The position numbers and the translations under genes were made by a program. 64,000 bases of DNA from Gnetum montanum (taxonomy: Eukaryota; Streptophyta; Gnetopsida; Gnetales; Gnetaceae): NCBI GenBank assembly GCA_015680685.1, contig MNCI01000651.1:188001-252000 (forward strand), read 5' to 3'. This document shows, piece after piece, positions 37,577-49,975 of the stretch (within the stretch, counting starts at the first letter, position 1; each line of letters opens with the position of its first letter). The notes beneath the pieces were generated by a model that ran no database searches, was not told the DNA's origin, and saw nothing but the letters and a program-made list of their open reading frames with translations.

Positions 37577-40500
37577 ATGGAAATTCATCACAATCTCTCC
37601 ATGCCTTTAGCCCTAGTAGGTCCACATGGCAAGCTCGTGAGACAACTGAACCCAAACCTAATCAACTAGGGATCGACCACAGCTAGCACCATAGCATCTT
37701 TAGAAGCATCTCCAGATTAGCTTGAGCATCTAGTCCGACTCTAAATTTGGAGGCCATAGATGTAACTGATGACCCTCTCATCAAGATTCCTATGACCATC
37801 TCCAAGGGAGAAGTGAAAATGCTAAAGCTTAGCTCCCTCCTAGATGTTCAGATGCACAAAAACATAGCCAAAATTCTATAGGACAACATCCAAATCTTCA
37901 TGTGGTCATATAGTGACATGTTGGGTTTAAACCCATAGCTGATATAGCACAACATCGTCCTAGACCCGTGCATGAAGGCAGTCAAGCAGAAGGCTTGTAA
38001 AATCAAACCAAAAATCATGTTGGCTGTGAGGGATGAAATCACCAAGCTATACCAAGCTGGTTTCATCCATGTAGTTGATTATTCGGAATGGGTATCCAAC
38101 ATCATCATGGTTTCCAAGAAAATGGGAGAAATACTGATCTGTATAGACTTCCAGGATTTGAACAAAGCAATGATCAAAGAAGACTTCCCACTTTTGAGCA
38201 TTGATCAACTCATCGACACCACGGCTATTCATGGTTTGCTATCCTTCATGGATGGCTTCTCCAGCTACAACCAAATTGGCATCAACCCAGAGCATCAACT
38301 AATGACAACCTTCATGACCCCATGGGGGACCTTATGTTACACCATGATGCCTTTTGGGCTCAAGAACACTGGAGGAACCTACCAATGAGTCATGACCTAC
38401 ATCTTCAGGGATTACATCCTAGAAACACTAAATGACTACGTGGATGATATAGCAGTCAAGTCTTAGGAGGCGTCTAATCATCCACGCAATCTAAGAGTAG
38501 TCCTCAAGTATTGCCAAATGCACAACTTACACCTTAATCGTAAGAAGTATGTCTTTGATGTGAAAACCATATGCATGTTAGGATTCATGGTAGTGAAGGC
38601 TAGAATACAGGTGGACCTTGACAAAGTCAAGATCATCATCAACTTGGCACCTCCTACAAACCTCAAAGAGCTACGTGGGTTGCAAGGTAGGGTATAGTTC
38701 ATTTGAAGGTTTATAATGAAGTTGATGGAAAAGTTACACCCAATGCAACATCTTCTAAAGAAAGGGGTTGACTTTGCGTGGACAAACCGGTGTCAACAAG
38801 CCTTCAATGACTTGAAGGAAGAGCTCTCGCACCTCCCAACTATGCACCCACCACAAAGTAATAAGCCTTTCTTTATCTACCTTTCCACCTCTAACACATC
38901 TATCGTAGCACTACTATGTCAAAAATGAGATGACAGATCTGAGATACTAGTGTATTATCTAAGTCATGCACTAATAGCGCATGAGGCGAAATACAATGAA
39001 GTAGAGAGGAACTACCTCGCCTTAGTGTTTGCATTGAAAAAGTGGAGGCACTATCTATTTCGCAGTATGATCAACATCATTTGCAAAAGCAACATACTCC
39101 AGGCTATCACTAACAACTTGTATGAAAGCAGTAGGATAGACAGATGGAAAGCAATAACCATGGAGTTCAACCTACACTATGTAAGCCAATCATTGACTAA
39201 GGGTCAAGCCATATCAATGCAACTTATGGCCTCACCCATCAATGACCATGCAGCCATAGATCTCGAATTCCCAGACAAACATGTTGGCACTATCAACGTC
39301 GCCCCTTCACACCTAGAAGCTACCTTACACTTCAACGATGCTTCAACCATGTGAGGAGGTAGTGCAGGTGCCATCATTACATTTCCCTCTGGGGAAATGC
39401 ACCCTTTTGCTTATCATTTTGCGTTCCCCTACACCAAAAATGTGGTAGAGTACAAGGGGCTACTCAGAGGTCTCTCAGTTGCCCAAACACTACGCATACA
39501 ACACCTAGCAATCTGCGGAGATTCATAACTAGTTGTGAATCAAATCACTGAGGTCCACGCTTGCAAAGCTACACACCTGCAACCCTACTGTGACCTAGCA
39601 AAAATCATTCTTAAGTAATTTGCAACCACAGATATGAAACACGTGCCACACAATGAGAATACTGTGGCAGATGCCTTAGCCACCCTTGCATTAAACATTC
39701 CACCACACTCGTTTGCGAGTCTACCGATGTCGATAGTCTAATGTACTAAGCCTATCACTCAGGTGGGACACGTGGCCTTCGTCAGTGCCACAGATGCCCA
39801 AGAGTGGTATGCTAACATAAAGCCTACCTACAACATGGTGAACCCCCACGTTGACTGACATCTTCACAGAGAGATGCAATCCGTAAGCATGCCCGACAAT
39901 ATACTCTCATGGGGAATGATGCCCTATGCTGACGCTCCTATGATAGGATATTGCTAGCATGTATGGGTGCGGAACAGATACATAGGGTAGTTAATGAAGT
40001 GCATGAGGGGCTGTGCAGAAGACACATAGCACCCAGGGCTATGGCTATGAAAATCATATGCCTAGGGTACTATTGGCCCCACATGGAGCGTGACTGCCTA
40101 TCAAAAGTCAAGATGTATGACACACACCAGGGATACACAAATCTCATACATGTCTCACCTCGGACCTACATCCTATGCAAATCACGTGGCCTTTCCAATG
40201 ATGGGGACTAGACCTCATAGAACTTATCACACCTAAGTCCTCTGCAGGGCATAGCTTAATTATCACCGCCATTGAGTATTTTACTAAGTGGGTAGAAGCC
40301 ATTCCTCTGAGAAAAATGATGTCTCAATAAGTCTGCCATTTCATCTTGGATAACATTGTGAGAAGCTTTGGGCTTCCAATGACTATTATGACCAAAAATG
40401 GGCCATAATTTAGTAGTATGGAAACCTGAACCTTTTGTAGCAACGTAGGCATCAAGCAATCATTTTCCTCCCCCTACTATCTATAGGCAAACGAACAGGT

Positions 40501-41044
40501 GGAGGCTACAAATAAGTCCATCATCAACTTGCTAAGGTGAATGCTAAGAAGTAGCAAGAGGCAGTGGCATAAGCAAATCCTCTATGTTCTATGGGCTTAC
40601 AGAACGACATGTAGAATCACGACAAGTAAGACTCCTTACAGCCTTGTTTATAGATCTAAAGCTGTGTTGCCTCTTGAGTTGTAGGTACCATCACTCTAGA
40701 TGATCCTCTCGAATGTTGTGAGTGAAGGCCAGAACAACGAGTCACAGATCATCGAGCTCAGCTCAATAGAGGGGGAGTGCACATAGACGTTGAGACGCAT
40801 AGAGCACTACCAAAGCAAGCAGTAGTAAAAACATCATGAAGACATGCATCAGCTACCAGTATAGAAGGGAGAACTCATCTTCAAGGCTGTTTGCAAGCAT
40901 GTGAGCAAATTCTTAGCCAACTGGGAAGGCCCTTACATGGTCACTAAAGCCTTCGGGAATGGAGCCTTCAAGCTAGCGAATATGGATGACAACAAGTTCA
41001 CCAACTTGGTGAATCAATCGTACCTCAAGTTGTACTACGTCTGA
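37577..41044 (+). pseudogene. pol of element A: RT, RNase H, second RNase H, integrase
   Basis: Own ATG at 37577 (MEIHHNLSMP), aligned with the starts in B and C. A pre-RT segment is followed by reverse transcriptase (about 37960-38700) with LPSID-like and YVDD motifs (38437-38448). RNase H comes next (38710-39240; SHALIAHEAKYNEVERN, then ESSRIDRWK). A second, archaeal-type RNase H follows (39330-39720; FNDAST, EYKGLLRGL, CGDS, ENTVADALATLAL). Integrase (39950-41044) has lost zinc-finger cysteines (KMYDTHQ instead of the CxxC in C) and ends YLKLYYV. Stops and frameshifts are frequent, many of them TAG in Gln positions. The dual RNase H places it in the Tat branch. Confidence 0.87.
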
Positions 41045-41055
41045 AGCACAATAGA

Positions 41056-41400
41056 AACAAGCAGCATCCACTATGATGTTAAACTAGCAATGTCAACAAG
41101 AATTGTCTGCTACTATGTTAAACTAGTAGCATTGAGCAACATCCTCTACGATGTTAAACTGGCAACAACAGCATCAAGCAACATCTGCTACGATGTTAAA
41201 CTAGTGGAAACTATTTTCTATGATGTAAAATTGGCATAGCTAGTCCACTATGACTATAAAATGGTACAACACATCTGCTATGACGTTAAACTGGCATGTA
41301 CGGTCTGCTGCGATCTTAAACCAGCATCGCAGTCCATTGGGACTTTGAACCAACACACGGTCTACCAAGACCTTAAACTAGGTTTGCATTATGTCCCTAG
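41056..41400 (+). repeat. Tandem repeats after integrase of A
   Basis: About ten copies of a 30-40 bp unit around CTATGATGTTAAACTAGCAA, beginning right after the pol stop. It is the same family of words as the PR-pol spacer repeats. Confidence 0.88.
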
Positions 41401-42428
41401 CATGCATCTACGTCAAGTACACATCAAATGAGCATGCACAATGTCGATGTGTGGGTGGGACGTTACAGCTCTAGAACGCAATTCACAACAGAGTGGGGAC
41501 ACAGTCTGGAATGTATGCAACACCGCCACCCTTAGCATCGTGCTGACCCTCAAAAGATGTCATATGACATCGCATCAGTCCTCCAAAACTACCATTACCA
41601 CGGCCCACTGCCCTGATGGTAGTTCCTTGGCCAACGCCCACTGCTAGAGTTCTAGCACTATTGTGGCCTAGCCACAATATTGTTATCCTCCATCCCCCTA
41701 CCAACGGTGTTTGGCTATGTGGTAGCTGATCCCATAGCTAAACTGAGAATGCATGCCCTTGGCAGGGATTCCAGAGCATCCACACTCACAGTAACTTTTG
41801 ACACCTTCGAGGCCAGCTCCTTTGCACTGGTGCTACCAAGGCCACTACTGGCCTTCCTACTTTGCACATCGTACACCAACATGGGTATCCAAGAGCTTCA
41901 ACAACATTTGCAGCAAGCAAGACTTTCGCCCTCACTTCGCATCGTGGCTATCTCACTCTCTGTCGTACTTACAAGGTGCATCCGAGGGAACATCTAAGCC
42001 ACAGTAGCAAATGCTACGGCATCACGAAGTGAGTGCCTTGACTAGCTTGACTACTTCAGCGTGCAAGTTCCATGATGTGCGAAACATAGCTCGCCACATG
42101 GGAAGCATCTGTAGAAAGGTAAAATCCCTACATGAATGTAATGCAACTCATCCTGGGGGAGGAAACACCTGTCCTACAGAGGGTCAAAGGCCAGGGAAGG
42201 TAAAGATGAAAATGTGAATGAGCCTCTCATGAGCATTCCAATGAGGGACTCTGCTAAACATCATCTTTACCCTTCTGCTAACCTTCCTTCCTCCCTACTT
42301 CATCCTTTCACTCTCAAGTGTAGCCAAGCAACATCTTAACATTCACCAATTAGAAACATTAGCATCGTGCCTTTCGTGGTGTTTCATTTTCTTTGTCAAT
42401 GTCTCTTGAGCCCGTCCTTCAAACATCG
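41401..42428 (+). other. 3' non-coding tail of A
   Basis: A kilobase with no recognisable gene. Short open stretches (41441-41647, 41680-41997) begin with a GWDV segment also seen in the C reading frame at 52845, but similarity fades quickly. The end resembles the G and C tails before the polypurine tract. Confidence 0.6.
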
Positions 42429-42443
42429 ATAAAGAGGGGCCAA
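42429..42443 (+). other. Polypurine tract of A
   Basis: ATAAAGAGGGGCCAA immediately before the 3' LTR. It is nearly the same as in G (1541-1555) and C (51704-51718, minus). Confidence 0.85.
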
Positions 42444-44001
42444 TGAAACACCCTAAAATTCAAAGGCATCCTTGCTTCACCAGGTCTTTGCAAATTGTGC
42501 AACATTACGATAGTTCTTTGGGAGACGGATGTTCTGGTTTTCAAACTGTCCTCTTCAGCAAGTTTTATAATTCAAGGAGTCTTGCTACGCTATGCTACAA
42601 CATGCAGTGTAGCAAACTTCAAAAGACATTTGCAGAAGCACAGTGCTATGCTATGCTATGTTATGCAGTGTAGCATAGCATAGCTAAAGCTAGATGATCA
42701 GCCCCCTCACCTGACTTCAAGTCCTTTAGCAATGTCTCCTTCCATTAGAAAGTGACGAACTTGGCCAACATTAGGTCATGTTTACTGCTATGCTATGTTA
42801 AGCTACATGGCATAGTGAGGCATAGAAATTCTGTGGAAGTTGACAGAAGGAAACTCAAAGTGTAGGATTAGCATGTTCGCAAACTTTACAATTCAAAAGG
42901 CTAAGTTTATAGATCGACGACATTTTTGCGACTAAGGCCAGTTGTTATGCTACGTAGCATAGCAAACACACAATGAACAACCTATACATTTCAAAGACTT
43001 CCTACATATGCAACAATATGCGTAACAAGATGCTATGCTACACCAACATGCTATGCTACAAAGCATAGCAAAGTGGCAAGCAGTTACGTGACATCAATGC
43101 ACCTCACCTAATTGCACCATTACTTTGACAGCATAAATACGGTGTGGCAGGTCCATAATTACAGCATGGCAGGCTCACCCAATGATCATGCAGGCACGTG
43201 CAATGCAGACAAGTTAGCATAGGCCCAAGGCATGTGGCATTCAAACCACATCTTTCGCATGCCCTTGGTCACATAAATACCCCGATGAGAGATGTGTAGA
43301 GTCTCTCTCTAGATTTCGTGCTCTCAGGCACACTGTCTCTCTCAGACACTATGGCACTTTTGGCATCCTTTTTTTCTAAATCTTTTTAGTCCCCAGTCTG
43401 TTCTCTTGGCAATCTAGTCAGCTAACAGTCTGGTTGGCTAATGAGCAAAAAGTTTGCATTGTAATCTCAAGTGTTGCAAGATTTCTATTTAACATTGTAA
43501 ATAGTTAGTATTCTTAGTTGGCATTCTCTTCTGCTTCTTTCTACCACCTTGGTAGCACTTTCCATTGTTAACGTTGGAGTCCGCGTTCAAGCTCACAGCC
43601 CTCTTGCTCTACACGTCTTGGTTACTCTTGGGATCTCTGCACTTCCCAATGCTTTACAACCAATTGTGTCCATCTTGATAGAGCAAGGTCATAGCTTCGA
43701 AGCAATGCATTTTTCTAACTGTATTTTACATTATCTCCTATTTACTATTGCATTTTACACTATTTTTTGTTTCTTTTGTATTTAAGAATTCCTTCGCGCT
43801 ATCAATCTCGTTTTCTTTAAATCATACATTGCACTAGGTTATATAGATACCAATTAAGTCCCTGTCTGATCAACCAGACCATTCAGGGTGCCCTGTTTCC
43901 ATCCCATCCAGCACGGCCCTCCCATGGAAATGGGGTCAAGATTTCTAGTGGCTAGTGACCTCTCGGCATTTTTCCAGCCATCAACGTTTTCAGTCACTAC
44001 A
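42444..44001 (+). repeat. 3' LTR of element A
   Basis: 1558 bp, TGAAACACC to CACTACA, paired with 28470-30047. It keeps the TG end that the 5' copy has lost. The TATA box has decayed to CATAAATA (43272). It is followed by the right target duplication. Confidence 0.95.
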
Positions 44002-44006
44002 CCTAG
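44002..44006 (+). repeat. Target-site duplication of A, right copy
   Basis: CCTAG, identical to 28465-28469. Confidence 0.92.
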
Positions 44007-44679
44007 GATAATTGACAATGGCATCCTTGGTCTAGCCTAGCATCGCAACACAAAGAGTAGGGCCTATCATGAACACCTTCAAGGTTGTACACACTAAGGC
44101 AAGCCCACTATCATCCTCATGCAATCCATGATCAACAAAATGGGGCCTGCAAAAGAAAAAGTATTCATACGTAAGAAATGATATAATGATAAAGGAACCA
44201 AGATTAGTATAAGTATAAAAAGAGCATACCTATCTACTCTGTATACTGTTCTAGGTAGATTTTGGAATGGTGTATGTACATGGCAAGCTAGAAAAAGTGT
44301 GCTACTACTATTGTAATGGATGCAAGATGACAATCCCCACACATGGGTCAAAGGACATGTAGATCTAGGACCTTTGGGAGTGCCCCCCTTAACTATATAC
44401 GGTCCCTCATCTATGTCAACAACAAAAGCTAATATGCCCTATGTTGAGCCAGACAACATGGTCTCAATAATATCATGAGTCAGTTTCTCACTCAAATGGG
44501 ACCATATGAAAACACTAAAATTCTACAAAATAAATGATAAAAGCGCACCAACATTTGGATGAAACCATATTACATGCGCCCTGATCCGCATGTCATAACT
44601 AGGCATGTTCGGTTCCAAAGGGCCAAACCAAGATAGCACACCAACAAGTTCAACCACGAGGAGAAAAGGCTTAGGTCCC
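44002..44679 (-). pseudogene. Antisense FCP1/NIF-like gene of B, exon 2 and start of exon 3
   Basis: Exon 2 is 44679-44230, exactly 450 nt like its C counterpart. It begins after a TCTCTACAG acceptor with one base completing a split codon (phase 2). It encodes a hydrophobic strand with motif ELVGVL at the place of the HAD/FCP1 D-x-D nucleophile motif, then RAHVIWFHPN, an Leu/Phe-rich helix, and VFIWSHLSEKL. This is the spacing of the NIF fold (strand 1, cap, 'RPG..EFL..' helix, strand 2). Intron 2 is 44229-44147 (83 nt, GTATGC...TTTTGCAG). Exon 3 starts at 44146 and is cut at 44002 by A; it continues at 28469. The nucleophile Asp is Glu here, and there is an in-frame stop. NIF-like is inferred from motif pattern. 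Confidence 0.78.
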
Positions 44680-44689
44680 CTGTAGAGAG

Positions 44690-46544
44690 CCAACACCTTA
44701 GGTAAGTAACTTAAAACATATAAAACATATAAACTAAATAAACAAAATAAATAAATAAGTAAATAAACCTAACAAGTAAATAACATTCAACGCACACACA
44801 AGATCACCCCAAGAGGCAAGGACATCAATGTCTATTTGATGAATTTAATGCTTGCTGGGGTATATTTAAAAACTTAATTTACAAATAAAAAACATGTACA
44901 TTCACTATCTAACCCAAGAAATTAAGAAAAAAAGGGTACAAATGACCAGTAACACCAAGCGAATGGGTTACCCATGTGCTAGTTTCTAGGGAACTCATGC
45001 TGCAGTGCATGATGTAGTAAAACATGACTATGGAATGCATTCACAATGCAGCTCATGCTACAACCCACAAACGCGATTCATGCTGTAAATCATGTGATCA
45101 TGAAACTCACGTGGCAGAAGCAGCTAAGAAGTTTCCTTAGACACAAAAATTGTAGTTTTTCCCTAGACACAAAAATCAGCTTTGTCTAGGATTCACACCC
45201 AGGAAAAAATCAATCTTCCTGGGGCACTCACGAAAATTGGTAAAAATTGGTTTTCCTGGGGTGCTCACACCCTATTCTCCTCACTCAACAAAAATTATGC
45301 CCTCTCAACCCCTGCACCCTCTTCACTCATGTCCTTACCCTCACGCTGGGTGTACCCTGGGTTGCTCATGCTAGGTGTCCTTGGGTTGCTCATGCTGGGC
45401 ATGCCTAGGTTGCTCATGCTCAACCCATGCTAATGGATCATCCAAAAATAAAACATTTTGCAGGTTTTGGCATCCTTGGGTTACTAGGGCACATATGTGT
45501 CCCTGCAACTCATGCTAGGGCACACATGTGCCCCTTCGACTCATGCTAGGGCACATACGCATCCTACAATTCAAACTCACATCACGCCCACGTCCCTGCA
45601 ACCCACGCCCCAAAAAATAGCAATTCAAGAAAGAAAAAAATTCCAAAAAAATGGCAAGCCCCAAAAAACCATGTAATGCCTCAAAAATCCAAAATTTATG
45701 ACTCAAGTCAGGAAACCCAACACAAAAATAAAATCATTCTCGCTCCATCAAAATGGCGACCCTAACGGCTTACGTGGTTGCTCACGTTGTGCTAGACAAG
45801 AGCGAAAGAAAACATACCTATGCAGAGTCCCAGCCCATGAAGAAATATTGGGTTGAGGAAGGCATTGGAGCAGTTCTTTGCTCTCTACCACGAACACCAA
45901 GCTTGCATACTTCTTTCCTTTTCCTCGTTCTTACCCTCCATTTTCCTTCATCTTGCTCATGCTACACACCCTGAATCCCTATAGCTCACGCTCCACACCC
46001 TACCCTGCTACTCACACTGCACACCCTGAATCCATATAACTCATGCTCCACACCCTACCCTACTACTCATCCTATCCACTCTACCCTATAACTCACATTG
46101 CACCACTCACCTAGTTACTCATGCTCTAACGCTAACTCACGCTCCACACTTCAATCCCCTTTCACCCTATTTTAACTTATCCCAAGTGGTTGCATTGTGT
46201 TTTTCTCATTGGATGTTTTATTTTTATTACTTCCTACATTGTCTCCATTTTCATGCTCTTATGATAGTTTCTTCTATTCCTTTTTTATGTATTAATTCCT
46301 AATCATTAAAGACAAAACAAAGTATGAGAATTGAAAATTCAAAAATCATAGAAAATTATAGCATTAGTATTCACATGAAATATGAACACCATATGGCCTA
46401 GTAAGGCCTAAAACTGCCACACATCCATGTATGATGTTAAACTACTTTTGCATGCCATAGTTTCATCAAGACATAAATTAATTACACAAAGCTAGTTTAT
46501 ATAGCAACTCCCCCATTAGAAAATCTCACTCACGGTGCTCCTAG
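44690..46544. other. Expanded intron 1 region of B antisense gene with CTCATGCT-rich insert
   Basis: In C the matching intron is only 294 nt. Here 1.8 kb separates exon 2 from the pol acceptor. The part 44980-46140 is built of degenerate CTCATGCT, AGGGCACATATGTG and CTCACGCTCCACACCC words, suggesting an inserted repeat whose ends I could not define. An open stretch at 45753-45974 is not recognised. 46380-46500 has decayed spacer repeats (GGCCTAAAACTGCC). Exon 1 was not found. Confidence 0.5.
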
Positions 46545-46568
46545 TTTTAAATTGGCAGGAACAAGCAG
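46545..46568 (+). promoter_or_regulatory. Putative splice acceptor before B pol
   Basis: TTTTAAATTGGCAG (AG at 46557-46558), 10 bases before the pol ATG at 46569. It parallels A and C. Confidence 0.55.
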
Positions 46569-49500
46569 ATGGACACCAATAGCCTCTTTTCAATGTTTTC
46601 TATCAATAGACCTCATAGGGCCATAAAAAGAGTGATTAATCTAGAATCCCTAGATCTAGACTCATCTACTCATGTTACTTTCGTGGCATCCACTCAAGAA
46701 ACATCAGACTGCCCTGAGGGTATGACTAAAACTTTGGACTTAGAAGCGGACAACATCACTGAAGATCCCCTCATTGAAGTCCCCATTGCTATGTCTAGTG
46801 GAGAAGTTAAAACATTAAAATTGAGTACTCTGCTTAATCCAAAACTTGCCAATGACATTACACAAGTGCTGAATAACAACATCAAAACATTCGCTTGGTC
46901 ATATACTGATATGCTAGGACTAGACCCTCGAATCATCCAACGTAACGTCATCCTCGATGAAAAACTTAGACCAGTAAAGAAAAAAGCACAAAAATTTAAA
47001 CCTAAGGTGGCGTTGGTAGTTCATAATGAAATCACGAAGCTCTAACAAGCCCATTTCATCCGAGCTATTTACTATGCCGATTGGGTATCCAACATTGTTG
47101 TAGTCCCCAAGAAGAACAGCAGCATTTGCATATGCATTGACTTATGTAACCTCAACATAGCCACTATAAAGGATGACTTCTCGCTACCCAGTATTGATCA
47201 AATTGTTGGCTCAACTGCTGGGCATGCATTGTTATCCTTTATGGATGGATTCTTAGGATACAACCAAATCAGGATCAACCTAGAAAACCAACTCAGGACA
47301 ACCTTCATGACATCTTGGGGCACATTCTGTTATACAATGATTCCATTCGGTCTCAAAAATGTAGGTGCTACATATCAACAATGAATGACATATATATTTA
47401 GCGATTATATGCTTGATTCACTCAATGATTATGTAGATGATAACACGGTCAATTCCAAAACAACCGAACAACACGCAAAGCAACTAGACTTGGTACTCAA
47501 ACGTTGTCTCCAATACAACCTTAGACTTAACCCAAATAAATGCGTCTTTGGAGTTATAATGGGCAAAATGCTTGGCTTCATAGTCTCAGAAATAGGGATA
47601 CGAGTAGACCCCGATAAGGTTAAAGCAATAATTAGCATGCAACCACCTAAGAACCTTACCAAACTACGCGGCCTGCAAGGTAGACTACAATTCATTAGAT
47701 GTTTTATTGCAAAATTGATGGACAAGTTGAAACCCATGCAGCATTTACTATGAAATAATATCCATTTTCAATGGACTCAACAGTGCCAAGAAGCATTTGA
47801 AAACATAAAAATGGAGTTGACTCAATTGCCAACAGTCCATCCCCTGCAAAGTGATAAATCTTTTTACATCTACCTTGCCACATCTGATTCATCTATTGTG
47901 TCCATGCTTTGACAAAAACAAGAAGATGGAACCGAGATCCCCATTTACTATTTAATCCATGCCCTAATTTCCTATGAACAATGATACAATGATGTGGAGA
48001 GATCATGTCTTGCCTTGGTATTTTCCTTAAAAAGGTGATGACATTATCTCTGTTGTAACCAAGTCTATATCATTTGCAAAGATAATGTGCTTTGAGCTAT
48101 CATTAACAACATGTATGAATCAAGTAGGATAGCTAGATGGAAAGCAATGATTTCAAAGTTTGACCTATGCTATGTTGCTCAATCCTCCACTAAGGGTCAA
48201 GCAATAGCCAATCAGTTGACCGCATCACCAACACAAGATCAAGCAACAATCAACCTCCCTGATGAGAATTATAATAGCATAGACATAGTGTCTAATAATT
48301 ATGATGCAATCCTATACTTTGATGGAGCATCCACCTCCTGAGGAGGAAGTGCTGCAGCAATCATAACATATCCCTCTAGAGAAATTTGGCAATTTTCCTA
48401 TCGATTAAAATTCCCTTGTACCAACGTGGAAGAGTACGAAAGTCTTCTTAGAGGTCTTATAGCCACACTAACTGTAGGAATCACACGTCTTGTAGTCCAA
48501 GGTGACTCATAGTTAGTAATCAATCAAGTCACAAAAGTTTAAGCATGTAAAGCTTCTCATTTACAACCATACTGTGACCTAACTAAACACTTGCTAAAAT
48601 ATTTAATCAACGTAGATGTGCAACATATTCCTAGGAATGAAAATACCATTGTCGATGAACTTGCTACACTAGCCTTGAACATGACACCCGAGATGTTCCA
48701 TCATTGCCTAGTTCTATAACAAGTTGTACCAAACTTGTAACCGACGTCCTCGACGAAATACCCATAGTGTCTATTAGTACTACACAAGCAATAGAATGGT
48801 ATGATGACATAAAAGAGTACCTTCTACGAGGTGAACCCCCGCAACATTTGACGAGTGCTCAAAAGGACATTGTGCAAAAATGCTCTTGGAAATATGCATT
48901 AATAGGAGACACATTATGTTGCAAATCCTATGAAGGAATTCTGTTAGTATGCTTTAATAGCATTGATGGTCAAAAAATCATAGAATAGGTTCATGAAGGA
49001 CTTTGCATAGGGCATATAGCACCTAAAGTAATGGCAACGAAAATTAAATGTTTGGGCTACTATTGGCCACACATGGAGTACGATTGTTTCTCCAGGGTCA
49101 GAAAATGTAACATTTTCCAAAGACACAGTAACCTAATACACGTACCACCTAATGAGTTGCATACTACACAAATCACATGGCCATTCCAAAGATGGGGATT
49201 AGACATCATTGGGCGGATAAAACCACCATCTTCAGTAGGACATAGCTTTATCATCACCATGACTAAATATTTCAAAAAATAGGTAGAATCTATTCCCCTT
49301 AGGAAAACCATGTCTAAACATGTTTGCAATTTCATATTAGAAAACATCGTGACCCGCTTTGGTATCCCAATGACCATAGTTACCGATAATGGATCACAGT
49401 TCAACAATATGGATACTAAAAGCTTCTGTGAAAGCCTAGGTATTAAACAATCATTTTCATCACCATACTATCCATAGAGCAATGGTCAAGCATATTCTAC

Positions 49501-49975
49501 GAATAAAATGATCATCATGGTGCTTAAAAATATGTTGAATCAAAGCAAGAGGTGATGGAACGAGTAGTTAATCTATGCATTATGCATACCGAACAACGCA
49601 TCGAATGTCCATAGGTAAGACACCATATAGCCTTGTATATGGATCTGAAGCTGTCTTACCTTTGGAGTTACAAGTTCCCTCATTGTGGATAACACTCTCT
49701 AACCTCCTTGATGAAGGTCAAAATAATGAGTTGTGCATTGTTGACCTTGACTCGGTGGAAGAAGAAAGGGCACGAGCACTTGATCAAATCAAATCAAAGG
49801 TGACCTAGTTCTCCAAGCTATTCGCGAATACTTGGACAAATTCTTAGCTAATTGGGAAGTGCCTTACTTAGTCACCAAAGCATATGATAATGGGGAATTC
49901 AAACTCACTGACATGAATGGAAACAAGTTCACCAATCCTACAAATCATGTGTACCTGAAACCATTCTACATCTGA
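46569..49975 (+). pseudogene. pol of element B: RT, RNase H, second RNase H, integrase
   Basis: ATG at 46569 (MDTNSLFSMF). The pre-RT segment keeps SGEVKTLKLSTLL and FAWSYTDMLGLDPR. Reverse transcriptase runs to about 47750 with YVDD at 47430-47441, but the next residue is Asn. RNase H 1 covers about 47770-48240. The second, archaeal-type RNase H (48310-48700) shows YFDGAST, NVEEYE and GDS. Integrase (48960-49975) has GYYWPHMEYDC, a zinc finger with one Cys replaced (KCNIFQRH), GLDIIG, VTDNGSQF and SPYYP, and ends YLKPFYI at 49975. Around a dozen stops and frameshifts. It is colinear with A and C. Confidence 0.87.

Larger units (their letters stand above)
28470..44001 (+). mobile_element. Element A: complete 15.5-kb Tat-like Ty3/gypsy retrotransposon
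   Basis: Both LTRs, primer-binding site, gag-PR, spacer repeats, pol, 3' tail repeats and polypurine tract are present, flanked by perfect 5-bp duplications CCTAG. A 1970-bp solo LTR plus its duplicated 5 bp is nested inside the protease, so the original element was about 13.6 kb. In the first 118 aligned bases of the two LTRs I counted about 16 differences, 15 of them transitions, so the insertion is old. It lacks the opposite-strand gene found in B, C and D. Confidence 0.95.

Noticed and set aside
41441-41997. Sense frames in the 3' tail of A as real genes
   Set aside because: Short, interrupted, and only the first few residues resemble the C frame.
45753-45974. 73-codon frame beginning MATLTAYVVAH
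   Set aside because: Inside a repeat-like block, no recognisable domain, no conserved partner.
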